Assembly (NCBI GenBank): GCA_018894105.1
Contig: CM032121.1
Span: forward strand, 34,886,230-34,950,229
Length of the DNA: 64,000 nucleotides
Direction: 5' to 3'
Source of the DNA: Jacaranda mimosifolia
Taxonomy: Eukaryota > Streptophyta > Magnoliopsida > Lamiales > Bignoniaceae
Both the position numbers and the translations under genes were made by a program. Each line of letters starts with the position of its first letter. Position 1 is the stretch's first letter. This document shows, piece by piece, positions 47,159-61,600 of this stretch. Below the pieces are notes generated by a model, which searched no databases, was not told the DNA's origin, and was given only the letters and a program-made list of their open reading frames with translations.

Positions 47159-50100
47159 ATGGAGATTGACGAGATACTGGGAGAGTCGAAAGGGGTGAAT
47201 ATCCCGACAAAGAGCGTAATCTACGTCTGGGGTTACAATCAGTCCGGTCAAACGGGTCGGAGAGGTAAAGAAGGGAATTTGCGGATCCCAAGGCAGCTGC
47301 CGATGGACCTTTTTGGCTGTCCAGCCGCCGGCAGAAATTCAAGATGGCTTGACATAGCTTGCGGCCGCGAACACACGGCCGCCGTCGCCTCCGATGGCTC
47401 GCTCTTCACATGGGGTATTATTACATATTCCTCTATTTTTCCTGTATTTAAATCTTAAAGTTTTTCTAATTGCGGATTAGATGATAGTCTTGCTGTTCTT
47501 GAAATTTATCTTATCTCAATTGAGGACCATATTACAGCGTAATATTTATATTGATAATGTGATGAAACTTTTAACTAATTAAATTGTTTGGGGAATCAAG
47601 TGCTTAAATTCTGGACAGCATGGAAAAGGAAAAAAAATGGTGGATGATCCTGCTTCTGTCGCTCGTGGTTAACACAACTTGCAAGTGTGTGTGTGTGTGT
47701 GTGTGTTATAACAGAAAAATAGGGTTAAGAAAGGGGAATAGTTGTATGATGCCTTGCTGGATCATACGGTTCATAGCAGTCATTAGCCTAGAGAATTTGG
47801 CCTTGCTCTTAAATGAAGAACTAATCCCTGCTAGTGTGCTGCCTAAGATGGTTATCTTGGAGAATTTACCTGCCCGCCACTGATGTTTATGAAATGCCCT
47901 TTTTCTTGATGAATACCAGTTCCATGATTTTTTCACACACTTGGGGTGGTTCTGGCTTATGCATGATGATCTGCCCATTATCTGAGGTTTTTATTATTAT
48001 TTTTTGTGCACGCAGTTTTAAAGAATGTTTTTGCACATCTCTGAACAGGGGCCAATGAATATGGGCAGCTTGGAGATGGTACTGAAAGGGATAGAAAATA
48101 CCCAAAGAAAGTGAAGCATTTGGAGTCGGAATTTGTGTTATCTGTATCTTGTGGGGCACATTGTACTGCAGCTATTGCAGAACCACGAGAAAATGATGGA
48201 TCTATGTCAACGAGGAGACTGTGGGTCTGGGGACAGAATCAGGTACACTTGGTCCTCAGTAAGGATGAAATTTTTTTTATTTCTCTACAAGATTTTAATT
48301 ACACATCTCTAAGCATGGGTGGAGCGGTGGAAAGGGGGTTTGGGAGTGCATTTGGTGGTTTTCTGGCTGAGTCTGGAAAAATTTTATTTGGTAAATTTTA
48401 AAGTATGTAAATTTGAAGGGTTTTGCCCAACCATCACACTGCTGCTGTTGTATGGCAATCAGATTGAGTATATACTCAATGTGATTGCAATGTTTTTATT
48501 CCAACTCAACATCATTGAAGGAGGCTCTTCTTCATTTTTAAGAGTTTCTCTTGGTTGTTCATCATAATTTTGTTCTTTTATCTATGCCCATTTCATTGAT
48601 TCTGTCTGTCATGTCATAGGTATACTGTTGTGCAAAAAAGAAAGAAGCGTGTTATTGAAATAGAGTTCACTTTAAGTTTTCATCTCTCAGGTCGTGATAG
48701 TTTGTCATATGAATGTTCTGTTTTTGGTGCTAGATTATGTTTCTTTTCTCTGTTGTCATCCTCCTCCTTTAGGGATTATCAGAATGTGATTCCATTAGAA
48801 AGTAAGGCTCTGTTTGGTTTCATTTCCATAATCCCTATTTTCATTTTTATTCTAGAAATAAAACACATCACTTTTTACATATTTTCACCCAACATCATTT
48901 TTATTTTCATTTTCAAACCACATTCTCCAATAATCTATATATTTTATCCCATTAACCTATATATCTTCTCTCTCTATTCCATTATTTCTCTCTCTCCACC
49001 TACAACCTACTAAACCCAATATAATCATTACTTTTCCAACAATTCATCCAAATACAAACTTATTTTCAACTCATTTTCACTAACTAGATTTTAGAAATGA
49101 TGGAAATGGAAATTGAAAATGAAAATAAAACCAAACGGGGCCTAACAATAAAATATATAGGTGTTAGCACAGGAGTGTAGAAGTATAAAGGCTCTCAGAG
49201 TTGCCTTTTCAATTTGAGGTTTAATGTGGAGTTAAGATAATTCTTTATGTGAACCACTTTTCCATAGAAAGCCAATTGTAGAGTCATTTTCCTCTAAGAT
49301 TCATTCCTGTGCTTTTTATGTTATGACTTAATTACTTTTCATGTTTTTTTGCTTTTACAGGGTTCTAATTATCCACGCCTATATTGGGGAGCCTTCACTC
49401 CAAACATGGTGTGAATCTCACTTTTAAATGATCATGAATAATATTTCTGTTATCCCTTTTCATGCAAGATATGTGTTATACATAGCATATGGCAAACTTT
49501 CATTTGATAATATATTCCTTGATCTTTTGGTATTACACTGAGTTGCTTTCTTCTCAACAAATTTTTTTTATAGGTGTTTTATGCTATCTTGTTATCACAA
49601 CCTGCTTATCTAATGCTTCAAGCTGTTCTTGGAATGTAGTGGTTTTGAGCCTTATTTTCCTTGTATATGTGAGAATACTATTGGTTCTTTTAATACAAGT
49701 TGCTTGCCTCAAAAGATCATTCCAGTGAGAACAAGTGCTATATTGTGTTCCTCAACACCCCCCCCCCCCCCCCTTCTTTTTTTCTCCCTCTCTTTCTTCT
49801 CTAGTTTTTTTTACTTTTGTAGCCATCTATAGTACAACAAAGTTTTGGTAAATATATATGCAAATTTTTTATTCTTACGTCTTATGCTGATTCTTTTATT
49901 ATGCATTCCATTCATTCCAGGTTGTTCGCCAAGTTTCTTGTGGGGCTGCTCATGTGGTTGCTCTGTCAGAAGATGGCTTGCTTCAAGCATGGGGTAATGT
50001 CTACCTAAATAGAATACAACATTAGCTTGCTAGATATTCTTGTTTGGTGTATGCATCGTGTTGCTGTTTGAACTGCTGCCAGGTTACAACTTTGAATTTA

Positions 50101-51645
50101 CTCATTGATGCACACTGAATCTATCATGTTTGTTAGTTGATCCTAGTTCCAATATCTTGGCCTCAATGAAACTGTAAAATTGGGACTACTAAGCACGGTT
50201 GTGCACTGTATTAATTATAATCTTGTCACTGATCTGGTAAATCAGGCTATAATGAGTATGGTCAGCTTGGCAGAGGTATTACCTGTGAAGGCCTTCAGGG
50301 GGCTCGTGTAATTAAGGGGTATGCTAGGTTCCTTGATGAAGCCCCTGAGCTTGTGAAGATTGTCCAGGTTTCATGTGGAGAGTACCACGCTGCAGCTATA
50401 TCAGAGAAAGGCGAGGTGTAAGTGCTCCAGGAGACCTTTAATGATCGAGATACCTTCTTCCATTTAGGCATAAGAGTTGAGATTACCTGCATGGGACAGG
50501 TCATTAGAAATTTTGGAGAGCAATTATAACAGGGCAAATTGAAATGGTTCCAATATTTGGAGGATTTCTAATCCATTATAATGAAATAAGATCCAGAATA
50601 TTGGTTTTTAGTTGTAGGATAGGAAAGCTATGATAAATTAAAATCATCCAAGCAACTTAAATTTCTCTTGTTATGGTGATGTGGTTTCATCTATCTGTGT
50701 AGTGAACTATTTCATTTTTGGTAAGTTTTCTTTTAGGATGACTCATCTATACTTGTCCATTTCATGATTAAATTACCTCACAGCTATACCTGGGGACATG
50801 GTAGCATGGGTCAACTGGGGCATTGTTCGCTTCAGTCTGGTGATAAAGAACTGTTGCCAAGGCGTGTAGTTGCTCTTGATGGGATACCTATCAAGGATGT
50901 TGCATGTGGTGGTGTGCATACATGTGCTTTGACTGAGAAAGGCGCTTTATATGCTTGGGGTGGAAGCCAGTCTGGGCAGTTAGGCCTTGGCCCCCAAACT
51001 GGATACTTTTCTTGCATGCCTAATGGATCTGAAATGATATTCCGGAACATACCTGTTTTGGTAATGGAAACTGGTGTGCGACTTGTCAGCTGTGGTCATT
51101 CTCACACACTCATTTGCACTAAAGAAGGTAGAATATATGGATGGGGTTACAATAACTATGGTCAAGCTGCTAATGAGAAGTCTACATATGCTTGGTATCC
51201 TTCTCCAGTTGACTGGTATGGAGTAGCATGTAGAAAGTCATCAATTCACCTCAATGTATCGGTTCTTCTTATTAAATTATTAAGAAAATGCTAATGGAAG
51301 CTTCTTTCATGTAGGTGTGTTGGGGAAGTTAGGAAGTTAGCTGCTGGAGGTGGCCATTCAGCAGTATTGACAGATGCATGTTCATTGAAGGAATTGTGTG
51401 AGTTTACTCTTGCAAACAATGTGAATCTTTCAAATGCATGTGAGATTCAGGATGTTGCCTCAAGAACTGGGTCAGATGCTTTAGTCCGCCTTTGTGAAAG
51501 ATTAAGGTAATAAAGTGTCTGAGTCATTTCCCAAATTATCTTACATTTTTTTCTTTTCCGCTTAAATTTTCATGGCGAAATCTCATGGTAATCATTTATT
51601 GGTCTATGCAGGGAGCATTTGCTCGATGGTGGAAATCGCAACTAA
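47159..51645 (+). CDS. RCC1-repeat beta-propeller protein, 8 exons
   Basis: Exons 47159-47414, 48049-48242, 49361-49408, 49921-49993, 50246-50417, 50784-51215, 51315-51506 and 51612-51645 join in frame to 466 aa. Seven WG-containing blade motifs are visible: YVWGYNQSGQTG (W24), FTWGANEYGQLGDG (W85), VWGQNQ (W146), AWGYNEYGQLGRG (W190), TWGHGSMGQLGH (W251), AWGGSQSGQLGLG (W306) and GWGYNNYGQAANE (W368). This fits a seven-bladed RCC1 propeller with little else attached apart from a C-terminal tail of about 60 residues. It is not UVR8, because the GWRHT motifs of UVR8 are absent (here GREHT, GEYHA, GGVHT, GHSHT). RCC1-fold proteins serve as GTPase exchange factors or scaffolds; the partner here is unknown. 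The 48-bp exon 3 is unusually small. Intron 2 holds a MITE and intron 3 a poly(C) run. The start is the first in-frame ATG. Confidence 0.92.
47685..47706. repeat. (GT)n microsatellite
   Basis: About 11 GT units in intron 1 of the RCC1 gene. Confidence 0.9.
48806..49142. mobile_element. Tourist-like MITE (family A) in RCC1-gene intron 2
   Basis: 337 bp, GGCTCTGTTTGGTTTCATTT...AAAACCAAACGGGGCC, with TAA on both flanks (48803-48805 and 49143-49145). It is the clearest copy of family A in the window. Confidence 0.85.
49759..49773. repeat. Poly(C) tract of 15 bases
   Basis: Lies in intron 3 of the RCC1 gene and is followed by a pyrimidine-rich stretch. Confidence 0.85.
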
Positions 51646-51951
51646 GATGAATTTGAGTTTGCTGTTTGAATGCATCGCTAGCTTAGTGTCAGAGAGCACA
51701 TTTCATTTTCTTATCACAAGAAAAATAAAAAGCGTTGTTTCTCAGTTGTGGCTTCAGCAGACCTTTTTTAAGTAACATTCTGGATTATGATGCGCCCATT
51801 TGCGTGATAACAAACAATGTGTTGCTGGATAACCTTAATATCTACTGATATTTAGTCTGTGGATCTCATGTAAAAGTACAAGCTGACATTCTTATTCAGT
51901 AAAAACTCCTCTATTTTACTAATCATCGGTAGCCAGATTTTCAGTAATTTA

Positions 51952-52400
51952 GGCTTTATTTGGATGTATACTCCCAATTTATTTTCGAACCTTCAAAATT
52001 TAAACAAATAAACACCACGCATTCTTCAATTCTACTCTCAAAATACAAAATTTATTTTTCAAAATATTCTTACTATTCACACTCCTAAATCATTCTCAAA
52101 AGTTTCAAACTTTCAATTATTGTCTCATAATTACAAACATATATAAATGCTACCACTCATTCAATTTATATATATACATATATAAATAATTTTAAAATAT
52201 TTATTTCACTCTACCAACTCAACAAAAAAGTAATTGATATGATATTTTGTTATCTCCCAAAACACAAACAAACAAATAATTTTCTCTCAATTCATTTTCT
52301 ACCTACTACTTAAAATACAAACAAACAATCATTACATTTCTCAACCCTACTTCCCAAAACCATTTTGCCAAAATACCCCAATTCACAAAAAAACAAAGCC
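51952..52400. mobile_element. Tourist-like MITE between the RCC1 and MADS genes
   Basis: 449 bp, starting GGCTTTATTTGGATG and ending ACAAAGCC, with TTA on both flanks (51949-51951 and 52401-52403). It fills most of the gap between two converging genes. The rest of that gap (51646-51951, 52401-52606) should be the two 3' UTRs. A candidate MADS poly(A) signal, AATAAA on the minus strand, lies near 52511. Confidence 0.6.
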
Positions 52401-52606
52401 TTAGTTTATCTAATTTGTAAAAGAATCTGTTAATTTATGCACTTTAATTTCAGACAAGGTACAATTTATCAAACACTTTCTTGTATTATATGATACGAAT
52501 GAGTGGTATTTTATTTAATGTATGTATAAAATGCCAGTTATTCATTCTACTGATAACATAATAAAAAGTCCAATTTGCGGTGGCCGGAATGTGACTGGAG
52601 CCGTTG

Positions 52607-55600
52607 CTATTGGTTAGCATGGCCGAGGAGCCACGGTGGAATGTTTGAATCTGTTGGGCGAGTCTGGCTGCTGTCTTCTTCTTCATCTCTGGTCTGGTGC
52701 TGGGAATTATAGCTGCAAAAATCAGTGATTGTTGCTATGTAATTCAGATGGCAATGCAAAAAAGCCTGATATAAAATATGTAAGTAGTCCAAACACAAAA
52801 GGCCATTAACTACTTGGAAAGATAATTCTTAAACACGGTTAAGAACATAAATCAAGTAGCTTGCAATTACTTAAAACATAATATAATTATTTTTTTAATG
52901 GTTAATTAAATGTGTGGTGGAACAGAAAATATCAGTCCTGTTGATTTGAACAACCACTTCAAATTTCATATTAAATGCAGTATGTCCTATAATTTTTTTG
53001 AATCAAGCAGAGTATTACAAAATCTTTCGACTACTTGAACTCCACCATACACTATTTATAACCAAAAAGAACTATTGAAGAATTTAATAAATTTCAGAAG
53101 TCTTAACATTGAAATACCAAAAAGATTCCTAAGAATATTCAATAGGCTTACCAAATCTGAAGGAGCCCATCAAAATTAAAAATCTTGAAAAATGTTGATA
53201 TTTGTTTCTATAATAATTCTTATCCTATTTCCCTGTCATCTCTCATCAAATGGGATTCCAAAGTAAGTTGGTGGTTAGAGGCCTTCATAAATGCAAGGTA
53301 TATGAATCTTAGCTAAATAACTCATATAATCAGTTAATCTTTATCCAACATCTTCATCAACTAAGAAATCATCGGATTGAAATTATTTGATTGGATTTTC
53401 ACATTAAAATCTACATAATAAACTCGTATTCAACTCCTTATCAAAATTTATTGGACATTGTCGAGTAAATTAATCCAGAGTAAAAGAAGTCTTACTCAAT
53501 TCCCTTGGGAATTGAAAATTATTGGATCAATAGTCCACTTTTAGCATGACTTCATTATCAGTAACTTAAGACTGACACAAGCTTCATTTCTTAAAATCAT
53601 TACCAAAGAAAAGTCTCAAACATCTAAATGTAAAAACCAATAAATTAAGTGGGGAAGACAGAAATAATACCCAATAGTTAGGGAAGCTATCCTATGTAAT
53701 TCTGAGGGAGGCTGAGGAAGTCTGAAGGTGGATATATTTTGAGCTGAACCCTCTTGTTCCTGCTGTGCAGTCTCCTCCATTTGTTGCTTCTCCTTTCCCT
53801 TTATCTGCTCCAAGATTATATCACATAATTAAAAGTCACTTCAGTTTTTCAGAAAAGAAGGAAAATTACTTCATACTACAACATATTCTACTAGTGAAAA
53901 TTGCATTTTTGTCTTGTACCTTTGCCTAATTTGGAATTTTTGTCCTAAAAGTCTTGCATGTTTCATAAAATTGTCACATTTAGTCTGATCTTTTTAAAAA
54001 TTCATAATTTGATCGGAATTGATAATGTGATATGTTCGAAATGATGATTTTGCATGCTCGATTTGATGACGTGGCCATAATTTCTGCCATACTACGTCAT
54101 CAATTTCGGTCAAATTATGAATTTTCGGCCAAAATTTGCCAAATATGACAATTTTATGAAATATATATGACTTTTCAAGACTAAATTTGAAATTCAATAA
54201 ATTACGGGATAAAATATACAAAGTGGACAAAGTTAAACAAATGAAAAAAAAAATGTAATTTTGCCTACTATCATAGTAATTTAAAAAAAATTCACCTGCT
54301 TTGCTAATACGTTGTTTTGTTCCTGCAGTGATCTCTCCTGTCATAATTACCAAAAAAGAACATGTGAAAAATTTCAAGATTGTTTGAATTTAGTGGTCAT
54401 TTGCCTCATACTAATACATATGTCCATAAACATTGTCAAATCTCATACTGTTAGTAGAGGCATTTCCCATGAAAACAAGCAGACTAAGTTAAACAACAAT
54501 TTATCATCACATGTTTATAAAGAGATCATCCTTTATATGATCTTGTCTATGTTTGGATTGGTTCTTTTTTCTTATTCAACATTTATCACATATAACAAAC
54601 GACTCATTAACTTTTAAAGAATTATGCCGAGTAGCTTGTGGCCTAATTGTATAAGTCTTACACATAATATGGGAGGTTAGGAGTTTGAGTCCGGACGGGC
54701 TCCTGAAGTGCGTGCGTATGTATAAATAAATAAAAAACTCTTAAAAAAATTATAAAAATCAAAATTCTTTTAGAACAATACAAATTCTTTAATTTGGATT
54801 TATTCAAAATTGAGTTGCACTACTTTACTGCAAAATGTTATTAATCATAATCATTAATCCAGCAAACATAAAAGTTCACCTCATGAAGAATATAATTTGA
54901 TTTACAGGATATTTGTAAGCTCATAAGCTGCACATGATATCTTGCAAAATATTTAAAAGCTTATAAGTTGTTAGAAAGTATTTGGTAATTTTTTGTAAAA
55001 GAAGAACTTGTAAGATTATAAAATAAGATGTTAAGATCTTATACGCTCATTTGAAAAATATAAAAAAAAATTAACTCATTTTCAAAATGTTAACAAACTT
55101 CTTTAATTTTAATCGTTTAATTATAAAATTATCATTACTAACATCTTATAAGCTCAACAAATAACTTATAAGATGTAAGAGCCTATAAAATCTTTTAAAT
55201 AAATATAGTCAAATACCCTCTTAAAGTGTTGATAAGAGACAAGTCTATAGGAAGTTGGACAAAATTAATTGATTCTCTCACTTTATCTGCAATTTCAAGT
55301 CTTACGTATAAATTGTGTATAATTCAAAATTTAAAATTCCACTCTAATGAGGATCATCAAAACTATATGTCATAGTCAGGAGCTAGCACTTTTTAAGAAT
55401 ACTACAAGAAGTTAAAAATAAAGCTTCAGACTGAAACATATTGTCAGAGAAATTATAAAGAGTATCTTTTTATCATGGAAATTGACAAGTTTTAATTTAG
55501 TCTTATCTGAAAAACCCTAACTTTCAGTATGGATTGAAGCATCTGTTACTTTTCACTAGTTTGCTGAATATCATATATGAAGATATTATTACAGAATCTT

Positions 55601-58600
55601 TTTAACCTTTGAAAACTGTCTTGCTTTAAGTGTTCAATCAATGAGAGAATAAAGCCTATAAACTGGACTATACTTAGGAATTACCTGTTCAGGGCTTTTG
55701 CATTTAGAATTTAGAAACAAAAAATTTGTATAGAAATTAAGGGATCTCCATTAGGAACGTCTTAAACTCCAAATGAACCTATTGTTATGGATTATATCAT
55801 AATGCTTTGTATGGTTTAGTATTTTGAAAAGAAAAAATAAAAATAAAATAAAAAAAATATGAAATCTCAAGCTGGTTATCCAAGAAAAATAATTATAAGG
55901 AAAATAACGAGGAAAGGAATAAAGAGAGTGAAAGTGATGTTGGAAGAAAGGAGACAATATACAATTTTATCTTATTTTTCCCAACTACACTATATTTGCT
56001 AAGAAATTTTCTTTTCCTTAGGATTTTCTTTACCAACCAAATAATCCAATTGTTTTCTTAACATTTTCTTTTCCTTTTTTCCCTCCAAGATTCTTATACC
56101 AAACATATATATATAGGACAAGTTTACTTGAGGAAAGAAATTCAAATCTTTTGGCACCAAATAAATTAGAAGTAAAAAGCTTCTGAAATTAAAGATCTAG
56201 AAGTTGAGAATTTCAAATTCATAATAACAAATTGAAAAATGAATTTAAAATCCTTTAAAACTTATTTTGAGCTATTTCAAATTCGCATGATATCGGGATG
56301 ATCATGTAAATTATTATCTTCTAAACAATCTAATATTGCTGGAACTCTGTTAGTAAATCTACAAGTAATGCTTTGTGCAGGTAAGTGTGTGTGAAAGAAT
56401 ACAGGAAGAAGAATAAATTAGAGTTCACCTTTTTTTGAAGCTGAGAAATGGACTCATTCATGAGTTGATTCTGCTTGTTGTTTGAGTCATAAGCATAAAA
56501 AGATCAATCAAAAATCTCTTTTCACCATTAAAATACTTGTCCAAAAAGCTAATAAAACTTTTAAAGTTACCTTCTTCGTTCGGATTCGCTTCAGAGAACT
56601 GTCAAGTTGTTGCTCCAGACTCTGGAGCTCTCTCAAGCTGAGGGGATCCAAATCCTGTCCAGCATAGTTCCTACAAGGCCAATTTATAAAGTTTTGTTTT
56701 TTCTCAAAATTTCATTAAATTCTGTCAGCTATATGTTTAAGTCAAGACTCAAAGTAACCTAGAGAAAGTAATTTTTCTTGACAGAATCAGAAAAACCATT
56801 AGGTTTCAATTGTCATGAGTAGTAGAAGTTTGTACCTCATATTTCTTTGTAGAAGTTCAATACGAGCCACGAGTTTTGAGTAGTCTAGGCACCAATTTTC
56901 CTGCATCATAATATATATGATCATCAGGATAAAAGCAAAGAATAATTTAGGTTACAAGAGCATTGATTTAATGAGGTCGAAGTACTTGAAAATGACTAAA
57001 AAACTTTAAGGGTCATTCAATGGATTCACCAGATAAGCTACGGAAAAAAGTTTAAAGAAATTAAAGAAAATCCATAATTTATGTTTAAGCATAATTTAAT
57101 TATTTGTTGTGCAGATTGTCATACAATTTTTATAAAATTATTGAAATAATTGTTAATTATGTGACATATACTCCAAAATTTCACCAATTTCTAGTAGTGG
57201 ATGAAATAATAAGACCATAAATTAATCAAATAGAGAGAAAAATGAAGAGATTTTAAGAGAACAATTGCGAACTGATTCTTTTAATTTTTTCTTTTCTTTT
57301 TTTCTTTTTTCTTTTTTTTACACGTATAGAAACTCAAATTAACACTACTGAAAGTAGGACTTGCTATGAAAAAATTGTTGCAAAATTAATTTCATACATG
57401 TAGATATAAACTATAACTACAAACTTTCAAGAAAATATAATTTATTTAAATTATAAGCAACAAACATTATTAGTCATCAATCCGTAGTTTTACAAGTTTG
57501 ATGCACAACAATTAGTTATATATGCATTATCCGTAGAAAAAATAATATATATACACATATATATAAAGAATAATCACCAGCTATCCATTAGTTGTAGAGA
57601 AAGTTAATGAATATATCTACTTCGAATTTGGTAAGGACAATTTCGCAAGTAAAACTACGAATTTTTAGCATTAACTATGAATTGACCTTATCTATATCCT
57701 AGTTTTTTATATTGTAACAAAAAATAATTAAGAAAAATACCTTCTATTTTAGTTTATACAACAAATGTTGTGTTGAGTCGTACAAACTCAACAAATATTT
57801 GCAACAACTCATACAATGTTTACATATTTATGATTTTTTTAGTTCATGATTCCGGACAATAATCCAAACATTCACTGGCTCTATTTTCAAAATATAAAAA
57901 CTTTGTTATGGAAACAAATTGAGTTTAGAACATCAAGAAAAAAAAAAATTGTAATCGTAATACCTTAGGTTCAAAATCCATGCTGACTTTTTTCTCAGAG
58001 TAGGTGTATCGTTCATATCTCTCAACAATTCTTTCCATGCTGCAATGTCAAAGAGTAAATAAATTAAAATCAGAAAAAATAAATATATAAATAAAATCAT
58101 ATACGTAGGCACACATAGACACACAAATATGCATTCAAACTATAGAAGTACTAAAAAGTAGTACTTATAATCTTGCATACGACTTCAGATAGATGTGTTT
58201 GGGTGAGCTTATAAGCTCCTTAAAACATCTTATAAGATATTTAAGAGCTTATAACTTGATAAAAACTGTTTGATAATTTTTTTTAAAAAAAAGCTTATAA
58301 GATCCTAAAATAAGATATTAGGATATTATAAGTTCTTTTTAAAAAAGTAAGGAGACCCAAACTTATTTTTATGATCTTAACAAACCCCTTCATTTTTAAT
58401 CATTTTAATTACAAAATTGTCATTATTAACATCTTATAAGTTTCAAAATCTTATTTCATCCAAACACTTTAACAACTTATTTTAAAAGTAAGATCTAACT
58501 TCTTATAAGCTCAAAAAACATCTTATAAAATGTAGGAGCTTATAAAATGTTTTAAATAATTTTAGCCAAACACCATCTTAGTGCTACTTTGGTCTTGCAT

Positions 58601-61600
58601 ATTAAGGTTTTGGGCATTAAACGTTGTACTTGGTCTAACAGTTTTAGTACCATCCCTTGAATCCAATTGCAACTATTTTTCTAGTTAGTTGGATTGTTGA
58701 ATATACATGAAAAAATTTCAAAAGTGAAGGGTATCAAATTCAAACCAAGAGCGAAAAACTTAACAAAAGACATAATGTAAACGTTACAAAATGGTTAAAA
58801 ATGGTACTTAGTTTGTTTTACTATAGTTGTAAAAATGAGAAAAAGTAATATACCTCCCATGCATTATTGGTCACACCTTGCAAAAGATGAGGTATACACA
58901 AAGCACAACTAGAAACAATATGTCTTGGTGGTATCACCAAAAAAAGAGTTAGTTGTGTAGTTAATGGTATCTATATGGATTAAAAAATACTGCAATTCAT
59001 ATGATTAATATTCGAGTTACATTGCTCTCGACTTGAACTGAGAAATCACTTTAAATTCCCACATAAATGTATTGTACATCAAATTCCATTAGAAAATTAA
59101 TCATTTGTGTGAACTACATATTGATGAACAATGATAAATTTTTAACTTGTGAAAATCATGTTCTATGAATAAGACAAGAGGTTATTCCAATTTTTGCTTT
59201 CCAAATTGACAACTATGGCCTTGTCTAAGATAGTTCCAAAAGAATCAGCAGAAGTTTTTCTAAGAGATTAGACATTAATAGGGGGAGTTAAAGCACCTAG
59301 CTTAGAACTAATTGGTTTAAAATGCAATTAGTTTTGAAAATAGTTATATGATTCTCGGGAAAAAGAAATTGGAATGGGAAGACAACTTACTACATGCATT
59401 TGGCTTATATGTTCTAGTGCATGTACTTAGAAAGAAGGGAAGTTTAGAATAAAATTAGAACTGATCATGTGAGAGACTAGGTTCAGGTTAGAGTTTTTCT
59501 ATGAATACCCGTTTACTTTGATAATTTAGTTGAAGTCATTTGTAATAAAAGTGCATATACATTTTTTTTTTTTAAATAAAAAGTCCATATACATTAAAAA
59601 AAAAAAAAAAAAAGATTTTTTTCCCCCCTTTTCTTTGGGTATGAGTTTGGGAATTTTTCCACCACACTTTCTAACAACTAGGCATTTTTGAAACAAAAAA
59701 AGCAACATTTCAAATTTATTCCTAGTAAGTCTGGACTTCTTGAGTATTTCCTTAACCCAAAATTTGGCACTAAGTTAAAGCATCTTGTCAAAACCATTTG
59801 ACAATGAATGTAGTAGTCTAGAGTCTCCCAAGGTTATATGCTAGTCTGGGAATTGAAGTCATATGTTAATGCATGGCAAGCTCTAACCTCATGCCTATGC
59901 AGATAAACAACATCTGCTCTATGTTCAATATCAAACAGTTTTTGTAATTTTTAGCTTTATCTTAAGAGAAAATGCTAAGGGTTCTTCTCAATGGGCGAAT
60001 GGGAATATTTTTCTTGGTAAAACTTAAAAGATAATGTCTGTAATTAAACTTTGAGGTATGATCTTCTTACTTGCATTTGCCTTTTGCATTTATACACATT
60101 TAGTTTTGTTTCTATATGTGTACTTATATGTGTTTTCTTGTTTGTATTTGTTTGATGGCTTCACTAATTTTAATAATTAAGGAATCATTTATAATAAAAT
60201 ATATGGAAATTAAATTGATTTAAAAGATTTTCAATGAGTCTCTATAGCTACCTAATTATAATAAATTATTCTACGAATGATGCACACAAGGCTAACTTCT
60301 TCAAAATAAAATTTATTCTTGTCAGCTAGTGCTGGAGTGCAACATAAGTCTTGATTAAGTTTAATGCATTAGATGCACCTGTTGGCAATTCGAATTCTCA
60401 TTTAATTGGTACTTCATCTTTTATTTCATACTATAGATAAATGACAAATGTATAAAATATATTCTTTTAAATAAATACTTTGAATTTGAATCACTATGTA
60501 ACCAGTTATCCATAAGGTAAAATGAAATAATAATTGAAGTAGAGGATCAACCCCAATTAGAACTCTACCCACAACAATGTGAGCCTTGTTGTGAAAAAAC
60601 AGGATGAGTCTTGAATTGCAATATTCTTGCAAGGTATCACATCAAATACACACACAACTGTTTTTCCCTCCGTCTTAATACATATAATATATTGCTGAAT
60701 AAACCAAAATACTAGAATCAAATAAAGCTGAGCTGGGACCTTGTGCAAAATGACTGATCAACAAATTGTTATACTGTATTTCTTATAAATGAAAAACAAA
60801 GATATCCATGAATATATTTGATAGTTTCATATGTTTAAAATGTCAATCCTAATTATTGTCAAAATAATGAAATGTAAGAACCATATCTCCACTATTTATC
60901 TCCGTGATATTTTCTTGCATTATATTTTGCCTTATGTCTCCAAAAACACCACTAGTTTATATGCAATGACCAAATAAGTACCAAATGCAAAATAATTACA
61001 ATCAAAGCTAGTGCAGATTGTACTAAATTAATTCTTAATTAGGTACTGATCTTTTCTTCATAATGCAATGCTACTAATAGTAATAGCTATTCTCAGTTTT
61101 AATCAACTATGCAGATTGGTGAGATGTCTACATCCCTTTGATGTTATGTTATTGTGTTTTATTGGGATTCAATGAAAATTAACTCCCCCCAAAATATATG
61201 TGCAGATTGGTGAAAGGAATAATACAGGTTGGCTGAAATCTGAAATAATGATTGAAAAAAAGAAAGACTGGGTGAATATAATAACCATAAATGTACTTCT
61301 AGAGTTCAAGATTTACCCAAGAGTTTAGTGCAGTAATTTCTGTAGGCTCATATGCTTAAAGATTATCTCGGAATAGAGTTTTTGTAATGTTAAAACACTT
61401 TTTTGGTACAGCAAACATGCCTTTATTTACTGGTCAGCTCTCAAGTTTAACCACATATTTGAATATATGAAATCTGCTTATTGGATTAGTACAAAGTGTT
61501 GAACTTTGAAGAAAAGATGATTCATACAATAAAACATGCACCAATAACAAAGAAAGACCATCTTAAAAAACAATAGGATTTCATTAAGTACGGAAAATTT

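Noticed and set aside
52486..52686. A 66-codon frame over the last MADS exon
   Set aside because: Splicing phase from exon 7 (ends in GG) selects the other frame, which carries the conserved IPPWLL motif.
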